DNA of 64,000 nucleotides from Anaerotruncus rubiinfantis (GTDB lineage Bacteria; Bacillota; Clostridia; Oscillospirales; Ruminococcaceae), in assembly GCF_900078395.1 (NCBI RefSeq), contig NZ_FKLA01000009.1, forward strand, positions 570,613 to 634,612. Direction: 5' to 3'. This document shows, one piece after another, positions 25,601 to 33,324 of the stretch. The translations under genes and the position numbers were made by a program. The notes beneath the pieces are model-generated. The model saw nothing but the letters and a program-made list of their open reading frames with translations, did not search any database and was not told the origin of the DNA. The first letter of the stretch is position 1. Every line of letters starts with the position of its first letter.

Positions 25601-27495
25601 GGGATTCCGTCACCGGCGAACCTATTCCGGATACCACGTTTCTCGTAACTCGGTCAACGGGTGAGCTCGTGGGAGAATATACCACAGGCAGCAACGGTTT
25701 CGCAACTGTGGCCGGCGAAGGGGTGGTTCCAGGGTGGTATCAGATCCGGGAGGTCAAGAGCAATCCCTCTTACATCCCCGCAGAAGAAACCAAGCTGGTG
25801 GAATTAAAGTATGGGGAACCTGCCGTCGTGCTTTTCCACAACAAGCCCAGGACCGGACTGCAGATTCAGAAAAAGGACGGCGTAACCTTGCAGCCGATTG
25901 AAAATGTCGGCTTTGAAATTCTGGAGGTCAATGGAGAGTCCCTGGGCATTTTTTACTCGGACGAATCCGGGCTCATAAACCTTCCCGGCCAGGACGAAAA
26001 ATGGGTGCAGATCGTGGAGGTCGCTCCAAAACAGGGGTACAAACCCGATCCGGCGCCTCGGCTCGTCCAACTGGAGAGTGGGAAGCTGCACATCGAGGAG
26101 TACCGCAACCAGCCCTATCCTACTTTGGAAATCACCAAGGTCAATGAAAAGGGGCAGCCGATGCCCGGCGTCAAAATCCGCGTATCTGATTACCTGCATA
26201 GAGAAATTGGAATTTTCACTACCTCGGCGGCGGGAAAAATTGTTCTGAGCGGTATGGATGGTGATCAGATCCTATATGTGCAGGAGGTTGAAACATTGCC
26301 AGGGTATGAGCTCGATCAGGCCGAATATGAGGCAGCAATGGCGTGGGGGCAGAAAACACCAATCCGGATTGTTAACAGGCCAAAAGCATCCCTGCGCCTG
26401 CTGAAGCTGGACGCGGAAACAGAAAAACCGATTGATAATGTGCGATTTAACCTCTACGACTGGGGAAGAAACCTGATTGACGAATTTGACACAGACGAGC
26501 GGGGCCTAATCGAAATCCGGCAGGAATTACCCGCAGGCAAATACAGGCTGCGCGAAATCCGCGCCGAGGGCTACGTCGTGGATGAAACCGAGCATGTAGT
26601 CGAACTAAAACCTGGCGAAACCACAGAACTTACCCTGAAAAATCAGCCGGAACGGGGACGCATCCAGATTGTCAAAAAGGCGGCAGACGATAATCCGGTC
26701 ACCAAAGACAAAGCAGGCGGTCTGTTGAAGGGTGCGGAATTCACCATTTACAACGATAAGCTGGAAGTTGTGGACGTCATCACCACTGGCCCGGACGGAA
26801 TCGCTACCAGTAAACCCCTGCCTCTGGCAACCTATGGAATCAAAGAAACCTCCAGCCCGGATTATTACCTGACGGATGGCAAGGTGTTCTACGCGACGTT
26901 AAAGATCGCGGATGACCTTGTCCGCTTCGAAGTGCTCAATGAAAGCGTGGATGTTGACGTAACGGTCGAGAAACGCGGCAATGTGGAAGTGCTGGCAGGC
27001 GACGTCATGCGCTACGATTTTTCTGAGATCCACAATTGCTCGAATGTGGGGTTGGAGGAATTTTATTGGCATGATAAATTACCCGTGGAATCAGTTCGAC
27101 TGAACAAAATTGTCACCGGCACATGGTCGGAACGGCTGGATTATTCGGTGGAGTACAAGACCAACAGAAAGAACCGCTGGAGGACGTTGGAGGACGATCT
27201 CTCCACCCGTACCAGCCATACGCTGGATTGCTCACGGGAGACGCTGAACCTCGCAGCCAACGAATATGTCACCGAGATCCGATTCGAGTTTGGGGCTGTG
27301 GGACAGGATTTCTGTGAGGAAACGGGACCGTCCATCTATGTCACCACGTTGGCCGATCTCGCGGATGGCTATCGAATCATCAACCGCACAGACGTCGGCG
27401 GCAGAATCGAGGGCGAGTGGGTTGTTGCCAAGGATACTTGGATTACGGTAGTCTGGGCAAAGCCCAGAGGCGGACTTCCCAAAACCGGAATCTGA
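22624..27495 (+). CDS. Giant thioester/Cna_B-repeat adhesin with terminal LPKTG
   Basis: A 1623-residue cell-wall adhesin. The signal peptide is followed by a Ser/Glu/Pro-rich region (residues about 45-130), then a thioester domain: Cys194 in AYCIEPAR and Gln246 in AAQVLIWE are the residues expected to form the internal thioester for covalent ligand capture. From about residue 420 to 1440 it has about a dozen SpaA/Cna_B-type beta repeats (TIYKYDGETNLPLGGAVFKL, LTIKKVDATNGKGLEGAIFK). It ends GGLPKTGI, an LPxTG-type sorting motif with no hydrophobic tail behind it. The sortase two genes upstream is the likely partner. Probably mediates cell-cell contact during mating or adhesion to host. Start ATG 22624 (or 22627) follows AGAAAGGA. 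Confidence 0.88.
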   Translation: MMKQHGKMAPRRFLATLLAVMMLVTTDSSSLALEPLVNLQPVVSGEEENVIPDSSSSENSDEPPSSSEDEQAPEQDEGQNSSSESEDPASSLPEYPEEDSPISSSEEAVLPDEQLPAEEETVENSGLDPPDSASFEAFITSGLMRRSRAATSREALFINMKTVPEFSFRYPFGSGTSTFAFYVYWTSEGQTAYCIEPARFDSNHGTPITGSMTWSGLSMEKQQAIARVMAANTAGHSDYASYAAAQVLIWEIAIGQKHKAGSVYQGVIAPHASALAPKYDSLLSKYQNVGEIPSFMSKDKSNPTVHTMTEDGGGYSIDLKNANSKVTLQKNAFKSQAQLDFAVSGSTLTVTSADQPGSDSFVTWESQPGQSGLIFWNSSEQAKASATEPTNPPVNGYMSFSSEAVSPEVPDEGDEPQQVGYLTIYKYDGETNLPLGGAVFKLECEGFRDDAFPVPYGGATAVIPLPKGKTSVDVKVTEVTAPDGYQKSSETKTVTVTANNISNVAEVGFTNYPLECSLTIYKYEKGNKGKPLQGAQFEIRYADPDVSAEVWTLTTGTDGRIHVDLPSAGTLVCTELSAPAGYVIGQQESYTITVSKGEDKLLEVPNDKKADIIVYKKDNQTGQLLQGAVIKATLLRSHTEPFESGMVYTRTTGPDGRAVFDNMIPGEYRIEETSPPQFYLPTEIVHTVNVYDGSHEPVELEFRNDPWTGLTIKKVDATNGKGLEGAIFKLYEGAAAENTKFLGDFQSNENGIVTITDLESSKYYTIVESQPPYGYFLDEEHNVQTILIKPEAINENITVIFRNMPKPKLKIIKINEADETERLPGAVFRVAKKGSQEYIDVETGADGTVLLENLEATWYTIFELRSPTGFTLDTEHYDILLEAGKTSELVVKNHKKPTLTIEKIDSMTLQPMDGVIFEVSIKNGKSLGQFTTSGGKIVLEDVEPGLIYLVKEIRTLPGYLLDETVHEVKLNSNESIPLPLSNTPEQPILIEKRDSVTGEPIPDTTFLVTRSTGELVGEYTTGSNGFATVAGEGVVPGWYQIREVKSNPSYIPAEETKLVELKYGEPAVVLFHNKPRTGLQIQKKDGVTLQPIENVGFEILEVNGESLGIFYSDESGLINLPGQDEKWVQIVEVAPKQGYKPDPAPRLVQLESGKLHIEEYRNQPYPTLEITKVNEKGQPMPGVKIRVSDYLHREIGIFTTSAAGKIVLSGMDGDQILYVQEVETLPGYELDQAEYEAAMAWGQKTPIRIVNRPKASLRLLKLDAETEKPIDNVRFNLYDWGRNLIDEFDTDERGLIEIRQELPAGKYRLREIRAEGYVVDETEHVVELKPGETTELTLKNQPERGRIQIVKKAADDNPVTKDKAGGLLKGAEFTIYNDKLEVVDVITTGPDGIATSKPLPLATYGIKETSSPDYYLTDGKVFYATLKIADDLVRFEVLNESVDVDVTVEKRGNVEVLAGDVMRYDFSEIHNCSNVGLEEFYWHDKLPVESVRLNKIVTGTWSERLDYSVEYKTNRKNRWRTLEDDLSTRTSHTLDCSRETLNLAANEYVTEIRFEFGAVGQDFCEETGPSIYVTTLADLADGYRIINRTDVGGRIEGEWVVAKDTWITVVWAKPRGGLPKTGI

Positions 27496-27503
27496 ACCAA
27501 AGA

Positions 27504-27542
27504 AAACAGTAGAGGTTGGGCTATTCCCACCTCTACTGTTTT
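27504..27542. terminator. Bidirectional terminator between adhesin and HEPN genes
   Basis: Long near-perfect stem AAAACAGTAGAGGTTGGG/CCCACCTCTACTGTTTT (27503-27520 with 27526-27542) with A- and T-rich flanks. It serves the + strand adhesin and the - strand toxin-antitoxin-like genes, overlapping the HEPN stop codon. Confidence 0.85.
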
Positions 27543-27928
27543 TGGAGGTACGTTTTCATCACATCAAGGAATAGCCGCGCATTTTCCAGCTGTTCCGACA
27601 CGTCCTCTTTAGATACCAAGAAAAAATCCTCATAGTCACTGTCTTGACGGATTCTAAAGGCCCGCTTCACAATAACAGAAAGTTCCTTATCAAAAACGCC
27701 TGTTTTGATATATCGCTGCTGAAAATAGGAAATGACGCCGGAGTGCTTCTTAAAATCTGCGCCTTCCAGTGCCAAGATTGCCCGGATCGCATGGAAAATA
27801 GCATAATAAGAACGATTGGCGCTATCCGAAAAATGACCGCCAGCCAATAGTTCTTTGGCGGAAAGATAACACTCCTCCGCCTTGCCCAATCGGTATTGGG
27901 ATAATGATTTTTTGGTGTTATCAGGCAC
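27533..27928 (-). CDS. HEPN-domain protein (putative toxin of MNT/HEPN pair)
   Basis: A 131-residue helical HEPN protein with the RSYYAIFHAIRAIL motif near residue 40 (Arg and His of the putative RNase site). HEPN proteins paired with minimal nucleotidyltransferases form type VII toxin-antitoxin systems in which the MNT enzyme adenylylates and neutralises the HEPN RNase. It overlaps the upstream MNT gene by 8 bases. Likely stabilises the element. Confidence 0.85.
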   Translation of the reverse strand: MPDNTKKSLSQYRLGKAEECYLSAKELLAGGHFSDSANRSYYAIFHAIRAILALEGADFKKHSGVISYFQQRYIKTGVFDKELSVIVKRAFRIRQDSDYEDFFLVSKEDVSEQLENARLFLDVMKTYLQKQ

Positions 27929-28262
27929 TGATCCGTACCCCCTCGTCAGCTACGTTACGGAAGAAAGGTAGGACATCCAGCCATGAATAGAATGTTTCTG
28001 CGTCTTGAAGTTTAAAGGAGGTAAAAACATTGTATTTGAGATCCAAATCGGTACCGAAACGATCCCAAGTTTTTCGCTGTTCAGCCAACTGTTCGTTCGA
28101 CTGTTTGACCAGTAACATAATATCTATGTCGGATTCCTCATCGGCGTCACCTCTGGCGTAGGATCCATAAAGGATTACCGCATCAAGGCTGCTGCCAAAG
28201 CACTCCTGTGCATACAGAAAAACCTCTGATAACAGCTGATTGAGTTGAGATGGACTGCACAT
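27921..28262 (-). CDS. Minimal nucleotidyltransferase (putative antitoxin of HEPN)
   Basis: A 113-residue MNT protein with the nucleotidyltransferase signature GSYARGDADEESDIDI near residues 33-48. It is co-directional and overlapping with the HEPN gene. ATG 28262 (MCSPSQL) is preferred: AGAAGGTG lies correctly upstream, while a start at 28280 would cover it. Expected to AMPylate the HEPN partner, by analogy with MntA/HepT. Confidence 0.85.
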   Translation of the reverse strand: MCSPSQLNQLLSEVFLYAQECFGSSLDAVILYGSYARGDADEESDIDIMLLVKQSNEQLAEQRKTWDRFGTDLDLKYNVFTSFKLQDAETFYSWLDVLPFFRNVADEGVRISA

Positions 28263-28316
28263 GCAAACACCTTCTTTCACTATTTATTATAGCTCAAACA
28301 CGGCCTCTTGCAAATA

Positions 28317-28558
28317 TTATTTGGCCAACTCCCGGAACACTTCAAGATTCTCTTCCATCAATTTGTCTGTAGTTTTGTTGATCATAGCGCGCCTGTACTC
28401 ATGGAAGCTTTCATATTCCAAAAAATCCACTACCGCATACCGCGGCTTATTGTTTTTCAAAATCACAGCCGCACCCTGTTCATCCACGAACCGAGCGGCC
28501 TTGGAAAAATTCCGGTTGCTTCAGTCATTGCAACCAAAGATTTGGAGTTAATCATCAT
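28317..28558 (-). pseudogene. Frameshifted Phd/YefM-type antitoxin remnant
   Basis: On the - strand from ATG 28558: MMINSKSLVAMTEA, then a missing base, then in the shifted frame NRNFSKAARFVDEQG, AAVILKNNKPRYAVVDFLE and a helical C-terminus to TAA 28317-28319. This is a Phd/YefM antitoxin of about 80 residues. As it stands it stops early in CGGCTGTGA. No RelE/ParE/Doc partner is beside it; the next co-directional genes are MNT and HEPN. Confidence 0.65.
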
Positions 28559-28624
28559 AGCTTTTAACTCAATTTTATTGTAGACAGAATATAGGATAGA
28601 TACAACCTATGAGGAGGATTTGAA

Positions 28625-28993
28625 TTGTCGAAGAATGAACAGAAACCCCTATCCGCCGAATCCGTTGCCCCGTTGGAACTAGATGTGCGCATCCACTCGA
28701 TACATAATGCAGGCGCGCGTTTGGTCGATGCATCGATCAATCTTGGCGGCGCGTTTGCTATACGAGGCGTCCGATTGATGAATGGGAAAAACGGACCTTT
28801 TTTGAATTTTCCAAGCTACAGAACGGGAAACGGAGACTATAAAGATATCTGCTCCCCTACCAGCGCGCAGCTGCGTCAACGAATAACCGACGCCGTAGTA
28901 GACGCCTACAATCAGGCGCTTAATCAGAAGATCGCTTCCCGCGACGAACCGGAAATTGAGGAGCCTGAATCAGGTTGCATGGCGCTGCAATAA
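28625..28993 (+). CDS. Second SpoVG-family protein
   Basis: A 122-residue SpoVG-like protein: LDVRIHSIHNAGARLVDASI, then GPFLNFPSYRTGNGDYKDIC and SAQLRQRITDAVVDAY. The SpoVG core is diverged (FPSYR for the usual MPSR) with a 35-residue N-terminal and short acidic C-terminal extension. TTG 28625 follows GAGGAGG. Two SpoVG paralogues in one element suggest they set expression of different segments; the function is inference. Confidence 0.75.
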   Translation: MSKNEQKPLSAESVAPLELDVRIHSIHNAGARLVDASINLGGAFAIRGVRLMNGKNGPFLNFPSYRTGNGDYKDICSPTSAQLRQRITDAVVDAYNQALNQKIASRDEPEIEEPESGCMALQ

Positions 28994-29118
28994 GAACCGC
29001 CATTTTTTCAGACATATATCTTCATCGATTGGATTGGTTCTCACATGAACTGCGTGCAGAGAGAAACGAAGAACCCGCTATCTCTTCAAATATGAGACAG
29101 GCTCAAGGAGGCGTTTAT

Positions 29119-29694
29119 TTGCCGATTGTTCATAACATACTCAACATCCAGGGCGGCAGCGCGCAAGCTGCCGCCCTTCTTGATTACATATCAGATCGGC
29201 GGTATGGCCGGGGGAGCATTGATCTGAACAAAATCACCCCTATGCCGCCGTGGGTTTACCGTAAGCCAACGAACCTCGCACTGCTGGAGCGGTATGGTGA
29301 GGAAAACTGTTCCCGCGGCTGGTGCCTGCGCAACTGGGGTGTGGATCAAAATATACTAAATCCCAAGCAATCCGCAGGATCCTATGATGGTGGCTCGGCA
29401 ATACGATTTGAATCCGCAGACCGTGATGTCCGGGATTTGATTGAAAAACTCTCGCTCATTTTTAAGAACAACTTTATCGATTATCTTTGGGCAAGCGAGG
29501 ATATCGGCAGCAATGTGGGCGCCGTACAGTATCGGGATGGCGAACCTCTCATCGAATTTATACCCGCACCGGGGACAAGAGCCGCAGTAGAAAAATCGTT
29601 GGACATTTTGGGTGCGAAAGCGTCGGAGTTCGGACTCATCTATAATCCCGCGACCGGAAACTATGAATATAAGGGAGGTATTGACCTTGTTTGA
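29119..29694 (+). CDS. Api92/DUF1281-like protein
   Basis: A 191-residue protein with IVHNILNIQGG at the start and CSRGWCLRNWGVDQNI in the middle, the layout of the DUF1281 / Api92-like ferredoxin-fold proteins found on plasmids and phages. TTG 29119 follows AAGGAGG by six bases; the open frame extends upstream but is not coding there. Its end overlaps the next gene by 8 bases. Molecular role unknown. Confidence 0.7.
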   Translation: MPIVHNILNIQGGSAQAAALLDYISDRRYGRGSIDLNKITPMPPWVYRKPTNLALLERYGEENCSRGWCLRNWGVDQNILNPKQSAGSYDGGSAIRFESADRDVRDLIEKLSLIFKNNFIDYLWASEDIGSNVGAVQYRDGEPLIEFIPAPGTRAAVEKSLDILGAKASEFGLIYNPATGNYEYKGGIDLV

Positions 29695-30193
29695 CAGAAA
29701 GCAGTTGATCAGCCGGGGCGGAGTTCCTATTGGCTACTTTGAATCACCGGAAAGCGTGGTGGTCGATAACGAGTTCTTCGGAACCGAAACAGGGAGGAAA
29801 CTTATCCGGACCGGACTGCGTATTCATTGGTCGGATGGAGTGACGCAAAGACTTCTCAAACAGGAGAAGGAGCACGGAAAAGAACTGAAACGAATTCGTA
29901 TCTATCAGCTGCGTCCGGAAATTGATCCTGTCCGGAAATTCCAAAGTTATGAAGCGGTTTACCAACAATTCGGAGGTGTTCTGCGGGAAGATTATCTGGT
30001 GGCTTTCGACGGCATGTGTTCCACGGACGATCTGTCGGAAGTCTATGATCTTTTTAACGGCCGTCCACCCAAAGGGTTTGCTGGACATCCGCTATCAGTT
30101 TCCGATCTGATAGAACGGTACGATACCGGCTGTTCCGAAATCTACTACGTGGATCCTGACGAATTTGTTCCCGTCCATTTTTATTCGGAATAA
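29687..30193 (+). CDS. YodL-domain-like element protein
   Basis: A 168-residue protein whose last 75 residues (YEAVYQQFGGV, STDDLSEVYDLFNGRPPKGF, SVSDLIERYDTG, EIYYVDPDEF) match the YodL-like domain common in element proteins of Clostridia. TTG 29687 (MFDRKQLISRG) follows GGGAGG inside the preceding gene. Function unknown. Confidence 0.6.
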   Translation: MFDRKQLISRGGVPIGYFESPESVVVDNEFFGTETGRKLIRTGLRIHWSDGVTQRLLKQEKEHGKELKRIRIYQLRPEIDPVRKFQSYEAVYQQFGGVLREDYLVAFDGMCSTDDLSEVYDLFNGRPPKGFAGHPLSVSDLIERYDTGCSEIYYVDPDEFVPVHFYSE

Positions 30194-30207
30194 AAGGAAC
30201 CAGTCTG

Positions 30208-30236
30208 CCGCCTGAAATAAGGCGGTATTTTTTATT
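30208..30236 (+). terminator. Hairpin-T-run before the VirB2-like gene
   Basis: CCGCCT/AGGCGG stem (30208-30213 with 30220-30225) followed by TATTTTTTATTT and directly by the GGAGG of the next gene. A terminator that insulates the transfer genes, or an attenuator. Confidence 0.65.
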
Positions 30237-30249
30237 TGGAGGTATGCGA

Positions 30250-30588
30250 TTGAGAAAAAAGCGCTTTTTTGCTTTCGTGCTGACCGGCCTGATGATGCTC
30301 CGGGTTTCTCCGGCTGCCTATGCCGCGGGTTCAGGTGATGTGAGCGGCGTGATCAAAGACACCTGGACCGACGCCGCGGGACAAATCAAAACGGTGGTTA
30401 ACGATGTGGTCTTCCCCGCCTTGTCGCTGATCCTTGCAATTGCCTTTTTTGTCAAACTCGGAGCGGCATATTTTGATTACCGTAAACACGGTATGATGGA
30501 ATGGCCGGGGCCGGCGATCTTGTTTGTCTGCCTGGTTTTTTCACTGGTCGCGCCGAATTTCATTTGGCAGATTATCAATATCTCTTGA
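30250..30588 (+). CDS. VirB2/TrbC-like conjugation pilin-like protein
   Basis: A 112-residue protein: signal peptide (FFAFVLTGLMMLRVSPAAYA), a short polar loop, and two hydrophobic helices (FPALSLILAIAFFVKLGAAY and AILFVCLVFSLVAP). This is the layout of VirB2/TrbC-like T4SS subunits (DUF3852-type). TTG 30250 is seven bases from GGAGGT; ATG 30244 directly abuts that site. First gene of the transfer cluster. Confidence 0.7.
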   Translation: MRKKRFFAFVLTGLMMLRVSPAAYAAGSGDVSGVIKDTWTDAAGQIKTVVNDVVFPALSLILAIAFFVKLGAAYFDYRKHGMMEWPGPAILFVCLVFSLVAPNFIWQIINIS

Positions 30589-30623
30589 CCAGAGCAGAAC
30601 TGAAATAGAGGTGAAGTATAAGG

Positions 30624-31826
30624 ATGGTCAATGTTGTTTTGGGCAAGAGAAATCATTCTGAATATGGCGTTGTAACCGTACCGTTTCCCATTCCCCGAGA
30701 GCAGTATGATCAGATCATCGAAATGCTGCAGGCCCTGGAGATCGGTGATGCGCTGAACCGGGATTGCTGGATGGAGGAAATCAGTGGGGATTATCCGATA
30801 CTCAAGCGTTTGGAAGCAACTGAAATCAATGTTGACGAGATGGATTATCTGATAAAACGGCTGGAGAGTTTCGATCAATATGAACTTCTCCAATACCAGG
30901 CTTCCGCGGTTTCAAATGGGCTCAGCGATATGACTGACCTGATCAATCTGACATACTGCTGTCAAAAAGTAACGGTTATACAGGACTTCCGAAATTTGGA
31001 ACAGATTGGGAAACGTCATGTTCTAACCATAAGTGGTGGTTGTTCTATCCATGAAAAGCTGGCAACTTATGATTTCCGAAAGGAAGCCCTTGCACTTATC
31101 CTTAATTGCGACGGAAAAGTTACTCCATACGGAGTGGTTTATCAGAATGGCATGGAGTTAGATGAAGTCTATAAGGGCCGAGATTTTCCCGCCTACCAGT
31201 ACGATGATTTTGCAGTCGAGGTTGGGGTGTATGATACCGGCATGACAGAACGTTCTGAAGACCGGACATGGTTATATTTTCCCATGTCGAAAACTGGAAT
31301 GGAAAGAATGCTAGAGCGCTCCGGATTCATCAATCCGGAAAAAATCCGCATTGCTTCTTTAAGCGATAGCCTTCTGCCCCACATTGAGGATTATGTCGAT
31401 CCGTCCAGGGAATCCCTGGACGGCATCAATGGCATGGCATATGCGATCAGTGAACTTAATACGAAAGAACGTGAAAAATTTAAAGCCGCCACGGAATTTG
31501 TAACCCCAAACGGCGCCAACCAGCTTGAAAATCTGGCATTGCAAATTGATCTGTTTGACTTCTATCCGGATATCACCACACCGGAGGAATACGGGAGGCA
31601 CGTAATCGCAGAATCAAGGAGTTTCGATTCTGCTACAGGACTGGATGATTTTTTTGATTATAAGAGATTTGGGGAATGGAAGGCGCAAAATGAAATGGGC
31701 GGGTTCACCGCGAATGGATATATCGTTTATTGCGGTGTTATTTCAATTCCCGAATTACTCGCAGGGGTTCTTTCTGAGCGGTTGAAGGAAAAGGAGGAAA
31801 TTTTATTTGGAGGGATTCAACTTTGA
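30624..31826 (+). CDS. ArdA-like antirestriction protein
   Basis: A 400-residue protein. PFPIPREQYDQIIEMLQAL, EIGDALNRDCWMEEI and VDEMDYLIKRLESFDQYE are ArdA signatures (DNA-mimicking antirestriction proteins that inhibit type I enzymes). The remaining part is more weakly related and may hold a second, diverged copy. It shields incoming element DNA in a new host. GAGGTGAAG precedes ATG 30624. It overlaps the next gene by 4 bases. Confidence 0.75.
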   Translation: MVNVVLGKRNHSEYGVVTVPFPIPREQYDQIIEMLQALEIGDALNRDCWMEEISGDYPILKRLEATEINVDEMDYLIKRLESFDQYELLQYQASAVSNGLSDMTDLINLTYCCQKVTVIQDFRNLEQIGKRHVLTISGGCSIHEKLATYDFRKEALALILNCDGKVTPYGVVYQNGMELDEVYKGRDFPAYQYDDFAVEVGVYDTGMTERSEDRTWLYFPMSKTGMERMLERSGFINPEKIRIASLSDSLLPHIEDYVDPSRESLDGINGMAYAISELNTKEREKFKAATEFVTPNGANQLENLALQIDLFDFYPDITTPEEYGRHVIAESRSFDSATGLDDFFDYKRFGEWKAQNEMGGFTANGYIVYCGVISIPELLAGVLSERLKEKEEILFGGIQL

Positions 31827-32212
31827 ACCAAATGAAGAACGCAGAAAATGCACAATCCATACCAGCGCTGGAGCGGAGTGATCCTTTAATCGAAGCAATT
31901 AGAGCATTTCTTGCTGATCAAGAACAAGCAATTTATTGCAAAGTAAGCAAAATCGTTTCAGACGCGGCGCCAAGGGCTGATCTGGATGGCGAGAAGATCT
32001 ACACCGAAATAAGCTATGACGATCTTCCCGATCCTTCAGGAGTAGATTTATCACTCGAAATCTTGCTGGGATTTGTTGATATACATTCTGCCGTAGATCA
32101 TACGGATATTCATAACACCGGCGTTACCATCTATTTTCAAGATTTAGAAATCCTTCGTGGACTTGGGTTAAACCCGGAATCAGGAAGCGAGGCAGGACAG
32201 AAGATTTCGTAA
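31823..32212 (+). CDS. Hypothetical acidic protein
   Basis: A 129-residue acidic protein beginning at TTG 31823 (overlapping the ArdA stop), GGAGGG upstream. The core reads KIYTEISYDDLPDPSGVDLS. No domain recognised; coupled to ArdA. Confidence 0.45.
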   Translation: MNQMKNAENAQSIPALERSDPLIEAIRAFLADQEQAIYCKVSKIVSDAAPRADLDGEKIYTEISYDDLPDPSGVDLSLEILLGFVDIHSAVDHTDIHNTGVTIYFQDLEILRGLGLNPESGSEAGQKIS

Positions 32213-32264
32213 TTTTGTATAGGAAATTCCCGCTCATGCAGTTGCAAGAAAGAAGGAGAACAAA

Positions 32265-33119
32265 ATATTTATTTGGGATTTTGTCGCGGACACAGTTTTA
32301 GGACAAGTGTTCGATTGGATCTATTCCAAGATCGTCGAATTTTTAGGAGAGTTTTTGACGATGATGAACGGCATGGGCGCCGAACTTTTTGAAATGCCTT
32401 GGGTAGAAGCAATTGTGACCTTTTTTTCCTATTTCGGATGGGCGCTTTATGCCGTGGGATTTGTAGTGGCTATCTTCGAAGCGGCAATCGAATATCAATC
32501 CGGACGGGGCGGTTGCATCAAGGATGTTGCTATGGGGACGTTGAAGGGGTTTCTCGCGGTGAGCCTTTTTACCTCGGTCCCAGTGGAACTGTACAAGCTT
32601 TGCGTCGATCTGCAGGGCAGCCTCTCCCATGGGATTGCCGGGATATCAGGCACAGACGGAATCGGTAATATGACACGGGCAGCGATGGGCTCAATAAACG
32701 GTTACGGAGCTTTTCTTGCACTGTTTCTCTTGATTTTAATGGGCTATGCGGTTATAAAGGTGTTTTTTGCAAATATCAAACGCGGAGGCATTTTACTGAT
32801 TCAAATAGCCGTAGGATCGCTTTACATGTTCAGCGTGCCCCGTGGTTACAACGATAGTTTTTATAGCTGGTGCAAACAAGTCGTGGGGTTATGCCTCACG
32901 GCTTTTTTACAATCAAGTATCCTGATAGCCGGTCTGATGGTATGGAATGATCATGCACTGTTGGGCTGTGGCCTCATGCTGGCGTCATCCGAGATTCCAA
33001 GAATCGCACAGCAGTTTGGGCTGGATACCACAACGCGCGCAAATATCATGTCCGCGGTCTATTCCACCCAGACAATCATCAACCTTGCGCGTAATGTTGG
33101 CAGAACTGTTGCAGGATAA
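32265..33119 (+). CDS. VirB6-like T4SS membrane protein, near-cognate ATA start
   Basis: A 284-residue polytopic membrane protein with six to seven hydrophobic segments (WALYAVGFVVAIFEA, GAFLALFLLILMGYAVIKV, AFLQSSILIAGLMV), the gram-positive VirB6/TrsL-like type. The conserved N-terminus FIWDFVADTVLGQVFDWIY begins before the first available GTG (32307), and the in-frame stop is far upstream (32220). ATA 32265 sits six bases after AAGGAG and exactly where an initiator ATG is expected. Confidence 0.75.
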   Translation: MFIWDFVADTVLGQVFDWIYSKIVEFLGEFLTMMNGMGAELFEMPWVEAIVTFFSYFGWALYAVGFVVAIFEAAIEYQSGRGGCIKDVAMGTLKGFLAVSLFTSVPVELYKLCVDLQGSLSHGIAGISGTDGIGNMTRAAMGSINGYGAFLALFLLILMGYAVIKVFFANIKRGGILLIQIAVGSLYMFSVPRGYNDSFYSWCKQVVGLCLTAFLQSSILIAGLMVWNDHALLGCGLMLASSEIPRIAQQFGLDTTTRANIMSAVYSTQTIINLARNVGRTVAG

Positions 33120-33144
33120 TGATTTATTCGTAAGGAGGGTCTTA

Positions 33145-33324
33145 TTGAAGTTGGTATATATTGCATCGCCCTTTGCAGGCGATGCGGAAGAAAATGTTCA
33201 AAAATCCAGAGTATACTGTCTGGTTGCTTTAGAGTCTGGTGTGACTCCTATTGCAAAAGGGCTGGATATTCCGGTGCACCACATAGCAGTTGCGCCAGAA
33301 CAGGATATCACCCTAGCCCTATGA
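33145..33324 (+). pseudogene. Truncated DUF4406-like protein
   Basis: Starts TTG 33145 after AAGGAGGG; KLVYIASPFAGDAEENVQKS and VALESGVTPIA are the N-terminal third of DUF4406 (nucleoside-deoxyribosyltransferase-like). After residue 38 the sequence changes to an unrelated tail and stops at 59 residues, instead of about 110-130. Probably an internal deletion. Its end overlaps the next start by 4 bases. Confidence 0.6.

Noticed and set aside
29148..29178. GC hairpin followed by CTTCTT resembling a terminator
   Set aside because: It is within the coding sequence of the Api92-like gene (GGSAQAAALLD codons), so the repeat is likely coincidental.
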